54,423 nt of DNA from Oscillospiraceae bacterium. Its GTDB lineage: Bacteria; Bacillota; Clostridia; Oscillospirales; Ruminococcaceae. Each line of letters opens with the position of its first letter. The stretch's first letter is position 1. This document shows positions 1 to 7,222 of this stretch, in pieces. The DNA lies in assembly GCA_021769725.1 (NCBI GenBank), contig JAETSI010000025.1, positions 1-54,423 of the forward strand. The letters run 5' to 3'. The notes beneath the pieces are model-generated. The model saw only the letters and a program-made list of their open reading frames with translations, was not told the DNA's origin and made no database searches. The position numbers were made by a program, and so were the translations under genes.

Positions 1-3000
1 CATTACCATTGCCGCCGAACAGTACATTAACGCCATTTCTGCCAAGAAGAAGATCGTCTCCGTCTCCGCCATACATGAAGTCCATGTCCTTGCCGCCGGC
101 AAGTGTGTCATTTCCATCTCCACCATAGAAGATATTGAATCCGTCTCCGGCTTCGAGGTAATCATCTGCATTTGTTCCTTCTATTACTTCACGATCTTCA
201 ATGCCGCCTTCAATCTGTGACTCTCTTTCAAATACGAAGTTATAGTTCAGCGGATTTGTGAGGAAATCAGGCATCGAAATTGTTTCACCTGTTTCCTTAT
301 TAGTCAGAACAAAGCCAAGTTTTGCGTCAATGGATATATCGTAATCATCAGCTGAAATTCCGTCGGTGAATACAAGCTTGTTGTTTCCCTCTGTGTCATG
401 GATAATGTCATTTCCGTGATTATTCTCAAAGTAATAGGTATCGTCTCCATTACCACCGTTGAGTATATCATTTCCAGTCTCTCCACGAATAATATCATTT
501 CCATCTCCAGCGTTAATGGTATCATCTCCATCTCCGCCATAGATGATATCATCTCCTCCTGCGGCATTGATGATATCATTGCCTGTTCCAGCCCAGATGA
601 GTTCATGTGAGTTTGTTCCATTTAGTTTATCATCTGCATCAGAGCCCATGAGAAGTGAAACGTTGAGCATAACAGTGATTTCATCAGCACAATCTGAATA
701 GTAATCCTTAAAATCATTCAGATAGCTTGTTCCAAAAGTTCTGTCATATGTATTAAGGAATGCGCTAACACTGAATATGATCTCATCTGTTTTAATTCCC
801 AGCGAATGATAATTATCAATAACATCTTTGATACTTGAAAGATCAAGAATGATATTTCCTTCATCGTCAGGAATTTCTTCAATTAAGTCAACATAATTAT
901 TCACACTTATATAATCGTTAATGAGATTAAAGTACAACTCTTCAAAGTTAGCATAGACTCTATTCAGAATAGGTGCGGCATTAGAATTTGGAATAATACT
1001 GCCATCCACACCCATAAATGACTCTACTCCCATAACAGTTTCAAGGACATGAAGATTTCTTGCATCAACATTGCCGCCCCTTGAATTTTTGTCGATACCT
1101 TCTGCACCTGTGATGAAATAGAGAATTTCTCTTGTAAGTACTCTCTTTTCAACATAGTTATCAATAAATTGAAATGCATCAATCATTTGTTGCAATCTGC
1201 CTGTTTCATCTGCTTCAATTGCATGACTGAGACTATGCATATTACCAAATGATGTAAGATCATTATCAATACTACTTGTATTTATCTCCTGGGTATCGGA
1301 TGAGTTCACTTTGAACCAATGTTCACTTATCTTGCTTGTTGAACCGTCTCTGAATTTAACTTCAGCCGACTCTGTAATGATAGTGCCTGTTTCGGTATCC
1401 CGCACATTCTCTGAATAATGATTTAAACTAATAGAAACAATGCCAAGTCCTTCAAGTGTAACCAGCTCATTCTGCGAATTGCCATCATGATTCTTATCAA
1501 TCCATACACGAAGTTCTCTGAACTTTTCATCTTTCTCGTCAATAACACCGTCATTACTAGAATCAAATTCCTTTAGCACCTCAAAACCGGATGCAGACTG
1601 CAATCCATTTGAGAGGATAACCTGATCGCTGAAAAGTTCGCTTCCATTAGTAATATTTATATCACCATCACGATTGTATACAAGGAAGCCATCCTCTGTT
1701 CCGATCCACGCTGTCTTTTCTGCAAATCCGTTGTTATCAAGGTCAAAATAAACTCCGTCTGCTACGCTTTTCAAATCAATTCCAGGGGAGCCAAGATCAA
1801 TAACCAGCGGATCACGAGGAGGCTGTGCCTTTGTTGCACCTTCATAGTCTGAAGTATTTTTTACAAAACTATTTTTTTTCATTTTATCCCACAGACTATT
1901 GTAGCCAAATTTTTCTACTATATTTCCAGAATCAATATCAGATTTAACAAAGCCAAGCACACCATTTATTTCTTCAAGTGTATAATGAGGAAGCTCATCA
2001 TTAAAATTAAAACAAAATAAATCACCTGTGTTTTCATAATCAAGTATAGTAAGCATATCATTTGTTTGAGCAATTTTAAGAATTAAATCTTTCTTGTTTA
2101 TACTTGATTTTGCAATGCTCACATCATCCATACATATATCATGAAAAATAATTGTGCTTATGTTGTAAGGATCATAAATCACATCATAGCCGTATCCTTT
2201 GCCAAATATATATGTATCATATCCCTCGCCGCCTGCAAGTTTATCATTTCCTGAGCCGCCATCAAGAATATCATCGCCCTTATCACCTCTGAGCTTATCG
2301 TCGCCCATACCGCCATAAAGAGTATCCTTATTATTACCACCATTGATAATGTCATCTCCACTATCGCCATAAATGGTATCATTGCCGTCCCCGCCATAAA
2401 TTGTATCATTATTTGAGCCGCCAGAGATTTCATCGTTTCCGTATCCGCCGAAAATTATATCTTCACCTTGATCCCCCCAGATATAATCGTCGCCAGCGCC
2501 GCCATAAATTACATCATTGCCATTTCCGCCTGAAATATAATCAGTGTCGCCAAATCGAGTATCTATTCCGCTTTCATTATCTCCAAAAATAATATCCCTT
2601 CCATCTTCGCCTAGGAGAACATCTTCTCCATGACCGCCTTCGATATGATCATCACCCGTGCCACCGGATATGTAATCATCATCCATACCACCGTATAACT
2701 TATCAGAATCCTCTCCACCTTCAATAGTATCGTTACCGCTTCCGCCGTAAATCGTATCTTCACCATCGTCACCATAAAGGTGATCGTCTCCCACATTGCC
2801 TTCTATTATATCATTGTCACTTCCACCGTAGATATAGTCATTACCATCGTTTCCGTAAAGCTCATCATTTCCTGAACCACCGTAAATAATGTCATTGCCA
2901 GATCCGCCATATATTGTGTCACTTCCGTCTTGACCTAATATGTAATCGTCACCGTCTCCGCCAGCGATAAAATCATTTCCAGTTCCGCCATCTATGTAAT

Positions 3001-4966
3001 CGTTTCCAGCTCCGCCGTTTATATCATCATCATAAATGTAACCAGCAATCCAGTCATCGCCATCGAGACCTTTTATTTTTAAACCTTTCTCTACATCGGT
3101 TTTTATAAATCCGTTTTCAATTATTCCAGAACTAAAATCCAAGAGGTCGTTCTGGTCCGACCCCTCAATCCAATGAGTAGTACCTTCAATAACTTTAATA
3201 ATACCGCCTGGAGTATCACATACTTTATCAAATAGCAATATAACAGTTTGTTCACCAACAAAGCTTCCCAATATGCCAACTGCAGTTTTTAATAAAATAT
3301 TTGTAACAGCTCCAACTAACGGATGAGCTGCAATTAGCGGTTCTGTAATAAGATCAATTACTGGAGATGTAGCAGAGACAGCATGTAGACCTCCAAGAAA
3401 TCCCCCGGCATATGTTGTTACTTCCTTAGCAACCTCACGAGAGGTTATTTTTCCTTCCTCATAATCTCTTACTATATCAACTATAAATTTTGCTGTTTCA
3501 TAAATGGAAACGACAGTTAAAGCTACATCTGTACCCTTTGCAAATTTTCTAAGATCATTTATTATACGGATTTTAGTTTGTGCTTTCTGAAGTACTTTTC
3601 CAATATCAGGTGCTGAGTATATATCTTTTTCATTTTTTGCAAATTCAAGAAAATCAGCAACTGTTGTGTTTTTTGCCTCTTTCATGATTATGCGGTCTTC
3701 TATAGTAAATGGCACATCAGTTTCTTTTAGCCAATCACCAACTTTAACCTCGGTAAGATCATACCCTTTGCTTTCAAAAAATTCTGCTTTTCTATAAAAA
3801 TTAAGCAGTTCCTTATCACCGCTTTGGGCAACACATCCGTATTTGTTTCGCAAATCTGTATCGTTCATTATTCCTGTCTTTTTTATGATAGAAGCATCTG
3901 CACCTGTTGATGTCAAATAATCATATGAGCGACATGCATTTAAAAGTTCTTTTTCATTAATATCTACCCCATATTTTAATGTAAGTTCCTCATTAGTCAT
4001 AAAATTAAGAGCCTTAATTTTATCTGCATCTCCACCATTCTCTAATATATAGTTATACTCCCTAAATTTATTAACTGTTGCTTTATCAACAGAATCAGGA
4101 AGAGAAAAAATACTATATATTTCAGTATCATTTAATAGTCCCAATTCTTCTCCATAAATAATATATGTAGTAGCAGTAGTGTTTCCAATCGATATATCAG
4201 GAAAGTCATCCATCTTTAATATAATACCACAAATCTTATCTTCTGAATTCAAATAGAATGTAGTATCTCTCATAAATACATCACTATATTCTTTTAAATC
4301 AATAGAAGAAAGTTTGCTTAAATTATCGACTGCAATAAAATTCGTTTTCAAAACTTCATCAACTGTTTTTCCCATCCACTGATCAGACATATAATGCGGA
4401 AGTTCTGTTAATATTCCAACCTTTTTATCAGCAGCATTTACATCTTTTCCAGCTACATATACAACTTTTTTTCCACTTTTTATCGCTTCGTCAGTTAAGT
4501 TTTGGGATATAAAATCATCCATTGCAAGAATCTCTGTTCCTTCAACTGCATATTGACTAATACGTTTATTTGTTGCATAGTCTTTTCCAGATAAAACTCG
4601 TTCTGCAACATATCTATCTCCGATGGTGTCTTTTATCGTTTCTTGAAAATCAATTTCCCAAAGTATTTTGCCTGCTTCAGTAGAAGTAATATAATAAAAA
4701 TCAGGATTTTGTTTGCAAAAATCCTCCATTCCTTTCCAGATTCCCTCGCCATTACTATTATTTCCAGAATATAATATTAAATAGCTACCTGATTCTGGGA
4801 TAAATGAAGTTTTATGTAATATCTCACTTTGTAAATCATTCACAAATTCAATCAAATCTGAATTTTTTAACACTCCTGAGGGAACATTTGGATGTTTGAT
4901 TCGCCATTCTTTAACAAAGTTTTTTAATTCGTCTTTAATTTTTTTCTCACTATCTGATAATGCCAT
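1..4966 (-). CDS. RTX-repeat (calcium-binding) large protein, 3' end outside window
   Basis: Open on the minus strand from ATG at 4966 (AGGAGG-like site GGAGGAATAAAAA) to the left edge, about 1655 codons, with no stop seen. The first ~640 residues are non-repetitive. They start without a signal peptide and contain two ~45-residue repeats around GADASIIKK. Residues ~560-620 are glycine/alanine-rich and partly hydrophobic. RTX nonapeptides of the GGxGNDxIYGG type fill residues ~645-925 and again from ~1450 to the edge. Between them, at residues ~1050-1110, lies an FrpC-like calcium motif (GVYFDLDNNGFAEKT followed by DGFLVYNRDG and GSELF). RTX repeats bind calcium and usually belong to secreted proteins of Gram-negative type I systems. 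No type I secretion genes are visible here. The gene follows its small partner after 3 nt. Its function (toxin or adhesin) is inferred; the N-terminal domain is not recognised. Confidence 0.88.
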   Translation of the reverse strand, partial: MALSDSEKKIKDELKNFVKEWRIKHPNVPSGVLKNSDLIEFVNDLQSEILHKTSFIPESGSYLILYSGNNSNGEGIWKGMEDFCKQNPDFYYITSTEAGKILWEIDFQETIKDTIGDRYVAERVLSGKDYATNKRISQYAVEGTEILAMDDFISQNLTDEAIKSGKKVVYVAGKDVNAADKKVGILTELPHYMSDQWMGKTVDEVLKTNFIAVDNLSKLSSIDLKEYSDVFMRDTTFYLNSEDKICGIILKMDDFPDISIGNTTATTYIIYGEELGLLNDTEIYSIFSLPDSVDKATVNKFREYNYILENGGDADKIKALNFMTNEELTLKYGVDINEKELLNACRSYDYLTSTGADASIIKKTGIMNDTDLRNKYGCVAQSGDKELLNFYRKAEFFESKGYDLTEVKVGDWLKETDVPFTIEDRIIMKEAKNTTVADFLEFAKNEKDIYSAPDIGKVLQKAQTKIRIINDLRKFAKGTDVALTVVSIYETAKFIVDIVRDYEEGKITSREVAKEVTTYAGGFLGGLHAVSATSPVIDLITEPLIAAHPLVGAVTNILLKTAVGILGSFVGEQTVILLFDKVCDTPGGIIKVIEGTTHWIEGSDQNDLLDFSSGIIENGFIKTDVEKGLKIKGLDGDDWIAGYIYDDDINGGAGNDYIDGGTGNDFIAGGDGDDYILGQDGSDTIYGGSGNDIIYGGSGNDELYGNDGNDYIYGGSDNDIIEGNVGDDHLYGDDGEDTIYGGSGNDTIEGGEDSDKLYGGMDDDYISGGTGDDHIEGGHGEDVLLGEDGRDIIFGDNESGIDTRFGDTDYISGGNGNDVIYGGAGDDYIWGDQGEDIIFGGYGNDEISGGSNNDTIYGGDGNDTIYGDSGDDIINGGNNKDTLYGGMGDDKLRGDKGDDILDGGSGNDKLAGGEGYDTYIFGKGYGYDVIYDPYNISTIIFHDICMDDVSIAKSSINKKDLILKIAQTNDMLTILDYENTGDLFCFNFNDELPHYTLEEINGVLGFVKSDIDSGNIVEKFGYNSLWDKMKKNSFVKNTSDYEGATKAQPPRDPLVIDLGSPGIDLKSVADGVYFDLDNNGFAEKTAWIGTEDGFLVYNRDGDINITNGSELFSDQVILSNGLQSASGFEVLKEFDSSNDGVIDEKDEKFRELRVWIDKNHDGNSQNELVTLEGLGIVSISLNHYSENVRDTETGTIITESAEVKFRDGSTSKISEHWFKVNSSDTQEINTSSIDNDLTSFGNMHSLSHAIEADETGRLQQMIDAFQFIDNYVEKRVLTREILYFITGAEGIDKNSRGGNVDARNLHVLETVMGVESFMGVDGSIIPNSNAAPILNRVYANFEELYFNLINDYISVNNYVDLIEEIPDDEGNIILDLSSIKDVIDNYHSLGIKTDEIIFSVSAFLNTYDRTFGTSYLNDFKDYYSDCADEITVMLNVSLLMGSDADDKLNGTNSHELIWAGTGNDIINAAGGDDIIYGGDGDDTINAGDGNDIIRGETGNDILNGGNGDDTYYFENNHGNDIIHDTEGNNKLVFTDGISADDYDISIDAKLGFVLTNKETGETISMPDFLTNPLNYNFVFERESQIEGGIEDREVIEGTNADDYLEAGDGFNIFYGGDGNDTLAGGKDMDFMYGGDGDDLLLGRNGVNVLFGGNGN

Positions 4967-4969
4967 TTT

Positions 4970-5410
4970 TTATTCCTCCATCATTTCAGGTTCGCAATCT
5001 ATTTTTACATTAATAGATTTTAAATATTCCGATCTACACCAACCTTTATTAACTAAAAAAGCCTCTTTAATCATTTTTAATACGTCATATTTGTAATTCC
5101 AAATATTTTTTGGAATAGAAATTTTTTCAATAACCCAACAAATATTTACACCAACATCGTAATTTCCACTCCCCGATTCGTACATTTCCATTCGTATTAC
5201 ATACTTATTCCACCATAAATCATAAAAATGTGGCACTTCACCAAGTCCACCACCAATATCAACTAAATATGCATTTTTTTCTCGATTAGCACTCCACTTT
5301 GTATAGCCCTCATTTAGTGTAAGCGCATCGCTGCCCCAACAGTTTTTCAAACCCATAGACTTGAAAAATTCATAATCCTTTTCTGGCACGACTTCATAAA
5401 TAAATGCCAT
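4970..5410 (-). CDS. Small partner protein of the RTX gene (candidate immunity/chaperone), copy A
   Basis: 146 residues from ATG 5410 (MAFIYEVVPEKDY...). The reading frame is open further upstream, but the AGGAGG site lies 7 nt before this ATG, and the 5' sequence is a duplicated promoter region rather than coding. No signal peptide or membrane segment; aromatic-rich, with several Trp and Tyr. It is a distant paralogue of the gene at 5804..6235: both have a short N-terminal start like AF(I/V), a 'LKN-WG' motif near residue 20, and a 'W..E.I.IPK' block near residue 100. It lies 3 nt before the RTX gene, so the two are co-translated from the promoter at 5478..5506. A small gene directly upstream of a large toxin-like gene could be an immunity protein, a chaperone or an activator. 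I do not recognise the family. Confidence 0.75.
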   Translation of the reverse strand: MAFIYEVVPEKDYEFFKSMGLKNCWGSDALTLNEGYTKWSANREKNAYLVDIGGGLGEVPHFYDLWWNKYVIRMEMYESGSGNYDVGVNICWVIEKISIPKNIWNYKYDVLKMIKEAFLVNKGWCRSEYLKSINVKIDCEPEMMEE

Positions 5411-5477
5411 AATTAAAACCTCCTGTTTTTTAATTAATATTAAATTTCCAAAAATTCTCAAATCCTCAAACAATATA

Positions 5478-5506
5478 ATTATATAACATTTATATGATAA
5501 AGTCAA
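5478..5506 (-). promoter_or_regulatory. Promoter of the partner-RTX operon, copy A
   Basis: Reading the minus strand, TTGACT is separated by exactly 17 nt from TATAAT. This is a near-consensus vegetative promoter. It predicts a start near 5471 and a leader of about 60 nt before the ATG at 5410. Confidence 0.85.
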
Positions 5507-5519
5507 TAACTTATTAAAC

Positions 5520-5564
5520 AAAAATTAAAAAAGTTTTCCTATCGGTTTTAGCAATAGAAAAACT
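5520..5564 (-). terminator. Intrinsic terminator, copy A
   Basis: An 11-bp stem with one mismatch (arms 5532-5542 and 5554-5564) is followed on the minus strand by TTTTTTAATTTTT. It ends transcription of the truncated gene at 5578..5796 and insulates the promoter that follows. Confidence 0.8.
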
Positions 5565-5570
5565 ATATTT

Positions 5571-5619
5571 CAGCCTGTCAAAAAAGTTCAGCCAGGCGCT
5601 GAACTTTTTTGACAGGCTG
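5571..5619. repeat. Perfect 22-bp inverted repeat with 5-nt centre
   Basis: Arms 5571-5592 and 5598-5619 are exact reverse complements. The outer bases CAGCCTGTCAAAAAAG resemble the terminal repeats CAGTCTGTCGAAAAAG of the IS1182-type element at 50389..51900 (14 of 16 match). It interrupts the RTX-like open frame at 5578..5796 and supplies its stop codon. Likely a miniature or remnant of two IS ends, or a hairpin left at an insertion. Confidence 0.85.
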
Positions 5620-5796
5620 GTCCCACCCCCCATAAAGAATCAATTGTTTTTTTCCTGCAGGCGGATCAACAGAAATCTTATCAATTTCTGTCCCTAATTC
5701 TTTCATAAATTTCTGCGCCTTATCTAAATCACTTGAGTCAAGAAAACCATTTTTTAATTCCCACTCTTCTAAGAATGCTAACAAATCTGCCATCAT
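5578..5796 (-). pseudogene. Truncated N-terminal copy of the RTX protein
   Basis: 72 codons starting at tandem ATGs (5796/5793) behind AAGGAGAAA, 7 nt after the stop of the partner gene at 5804..6235. The sequence aligns with residues ~10-65 of the RTX protein at 1..4966: 'LLAFLEEWELK' matches 'LKNFVKEWRIK', 'SSDLDKAQKFMKEL' matches 'NSDLIEFVNDL', and 'KKQLILYGG' matches 'GSYLILYSG'. The similarity stops where the palindrome at 5571..5619 begins, and the final residues and stop codon are encoded by that palindrome. I read it as the beginning of a second RTX gene whose body was lost, keeping the same partner-then-RTX order as the intact unit. It might still make a short peptide. Confidence 0.7.
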
Positions 5797-5803
5797 TTTC
5801 TCC

Positions 5804-6235
5804 TTATATTGCTGCTTTTATATTACCGATATCAATCTTTTGGGCATATCCACCGCAAAGACTATTTGCATCTACTGTAAATGCATCTTTAATGATACTG
5901 ATTATTTTATCTTGATCGTTTAATTCTTTAGGAATATATATTCCCTCAAAATACCATGTAAACTTAAAGCCATCAGTTACTTTGCCTTTACGTTGATAAC
6001 GAGCAGTAATATTTATAACAGTATTATCAACTAATAAAGCATAATAATATGGTGGATATTCTTGATTAAGAGTATGCCCCTGACCGCCTAAACAAAACAG
6101 ATAATAATTATTATCCCGATCAACTGACATTTCTCTTGGAATTATTGCCGAACCCGCCCCCCAAGGATTTTTTAAATTAAGGGACTCAAACAATTTTATA
6201 TCTTTTTCATCCAATCGTTCATTTACAAAAGCCAC
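5804..6235 (-). CDS. Small partner protein of a lost RTX gene, copy B
   Basis: 143 residues from a GTG start at 6235, chosen because the duplicated AGGAGG site sits at the same distance as in copy A and the bases upstream belong to the 158-bp repeat. It is a distant paralogue of 4970..5410 by length, position, start context and shared blocks (LKNPWG, WYFEGIYIPKE). No signal peptide or membrane helix is seen. It has its own promoter at 6303..6331 and is followed 7 nt later by the truncated RTX N-terminus. The likely role is immunity or chaperone for that lost toxin, by analogy only. Confidence 0.72.
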   Translation of the reverse strand: MAFVNERLDEKDIKLFESLNLKNPWGAGSAIIPREMSVDRDNNYYLFCLGGQGHTLNQEYPPYYYALLVDNTVINITARYQRKGKVTDGFKFTWYFEGIYIPKELNDQDKIISIIKDAFTVDANSLCGGYAQKIDIGNIKAAI

Positions 6236-6302
6236 AGTTAAAACCTCCTGTTTTTTAATTAATATTAAATTTCCAAAAGTTCTCAAATCATCAAACAATA
6301 TA

Positions 6303-6331
6303 ATTATATAACATTTAAATGATAAAGTCAA
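6303..6331 (-). promoter_or_regulatory. Promoter of partner gene copy B
   Basis: Same TTGACT - 17 nt - TATAAT arrangement as copy A on the minus strand. It drives 5804..6235 and the truncated gene behind it. Confidence 0.85.
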
Positions 6332-6344
6332 TAACTTATTAAAT

Positions 6345-6389
6345 AAAAATTAAAAAAGTTTTCCTATCGGTTTTAGCAATAGAAAAACT
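6345..6389 (-). terminator. Intrinsic terminator, copy B
   Basis: Duplicate of the terminator at 5520..5564: 11-bp stem followed by a T-rich tract on the minus strand. It lies at the end of the RTX fragment 6350..6597. Confidence 0.8.
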
Positions 6390-6597
6390 ATATTTATTCT
6401 TATCTTAATTATACTTTCATCTGCACCTATTGATTCAAGATATTCATACATTGTAAATTTTGATTTTGCTATATCTTTAGCATTATCAGATAAATCATCC
6501 AAAAATGAATATTTAGCTTTTAAGTCTGATTCACTCAAAAATGTTTTTGTTTCTTTTAATGAGGTTTCAAATAAGGTTTCAGAATTTGGGCATTACG
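6350..6597 (-). pseudogene. Internal fragment of an RTX-type gene
   Basis: An open minus-strand frame with no proper start. Its segment 'LSESDLKAKYSF' to 'YLESIGADESIIK' matches the ~45-residue repeats of the intact RTX protein ('MNDTDLRNKYG', 'YLTSTGADASIIK'). At the right it ends abruptly against the methyltransferase fragment near 6590. At the left it runs into the 158-bp repeat, whose hairpin provides the last residues and the stop. I read it as a relic of a third RTX unit. Confidence 0.6.
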
Positions 6598-6942
6598 AAC
6601 GGAACGCATAAAGGCGAACATTCGGGAGTTCTTGAAGAAGCTCCGAGAGCGATAATCAACCCATTCAAGAAAACTACCCGACAGAACGGCAGACGCATAA
6701 AAAATCCCAACGAACCGATGTTTACGATAACTGTCACGGACAGGCACGGAGTTGTTCACAGAGGGCGAATCCGTCGTCTCATGCCTGTTGAATGCTGGCG
6801 TTTGCAGGGCTATAGCAAGGCTCAGTTCAACAAAGTTGCGGCAACGGGAATGTCCGATGCGCAGCTATACAAGCAGGCAGGAAATTCCATTACGGTTAAC
6901 GTGGTGGTGGAAATTGCAAGAACGGTCTTTCAAAGTTTGTGA
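6585..6942 (+). pseudogene. C-terminal remnant of a DNA (cytosine-5) methyltransferase
   Basis: Plus-strand frame ending at 6942. It carries the C-terminal signature of Dcm-type methyltransferases: 'FTITVTDRHGVV', then 'IRRLMPVECWRLQGYS' (motif IX region), then 'SDAQLYKQAGNSITVNVV' (motif X). The cofactor motif I, the PCQ catalytic loop and the ENV motif are all missing, because the frame joins RTX-derived sequence of the opposite strand near 6585-6597. An in-frame ATG at 6541 is within RTX-derived DNA and is probably accidental. It is the only clear plus-strand gene piece in the window and is probably inactive. Confidence 0.8.
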
Positions 6943-6956
6943 ATTATTTTCTATAT

Positions 6957-6996
6957 AAAAAAAGCAGATTCAGGATTTTTTTCTCGAATCTGCTTT
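6957..6996 (+). terminator. Terminator of the methyltransferase relic
   Basis: A perfect 11-bp stem (6961-6971 with 6986-6996) lies 18 nt after the stop codon. The plus-strand tail is GAAATTTTC; the minus-strand side also gives T-rich sequence, so it may work in both directions. Confidence 0.65.
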
Positions 6997-7104
6997 GAAA
7001 TTTTCTTGAATTTCTTTTTGCGAGGGTTCAAATCCCGTAAGTATTAAAAAATCGCCAAAAAGCATCTACGGTTTTTACTATAAAATTTTTGCTCTCTGAA
7101 TGCG

Positions 7105-7132
7105 AAAAATCCGCTATAAATAGCAGATTTTT
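7105..7132 (-). terminator. Terminator downstream of the STAND gene
   Basis: Stem AAAAATCTGCTA / TAGCGGATTTTT with one mismatch and a 4-nt loop, about 90 nt after the stop of 7223..10171 on the minus strand. The A and T runs at both sides allow bidirectional action. Confidence 0.6.
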
Positions 7133-7222
7133 CGGTGTACATCTTTTTTATTGTACCAATATGTCTTGTGACTATAAAATAGATGATATTAATTTTTCTT
7201 GATTTTATGATAATGCATAACA

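Larger units (their letters stand above)
5413..5570 (-). repeat. 158-bp direct repeat, copy A (terminator + promoter + RBS)
   Basis: This stretch and 6238..6395 have the same length and differ at about 4 positions. Each holds an intrinsic terminator, a sigma-A-type promoter and the AGGAGG ribosome site of the partner gene that follows. The downstream coding sequences are far more diverged than the repeat, so the repeat has been homogenised or exchanged separately. Confidence 0.9.
6238..6395 (-). repeat. 158-bp direct repeat, copy B
   Basis: Second copy of the unit at 5413..5570, exactly 825 bp away and about 97% identical. It carries the same terminator, promoter and ribosome site. Its right end joins the RTX fragment at 6350..6597. 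Confidence 0.9.

Noticed and set aside
304..2796. Short open frames on both strands across the RTX repeats, rich in Met/Ile or His/Arg
   Set aside because: They are other-frame shadows of the repetitive GGxGND codons; the true frame is continuous from 4966 to the left edge.
1..3060. Regular short repeats that could suggest a CRISPR array
   Set aside because: The period is 27 bp without unique spacers, and it encodes RTX nonapeptides in frame.
5413..6395. 158-bp repeats as attachment sites of an inserted element
   Set aside because: They hold promoter, terminator and ribosome site in the same place relative to paralogous genes, which fits gene duplication better than att sites.
6541..6942. 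Intact 133-residue methyltransferase-like gene
   Set aside because: Only the C-terminal motifs are present and the first codons come from RTX-derived DNA; it cannot bind SAM or catalyse.
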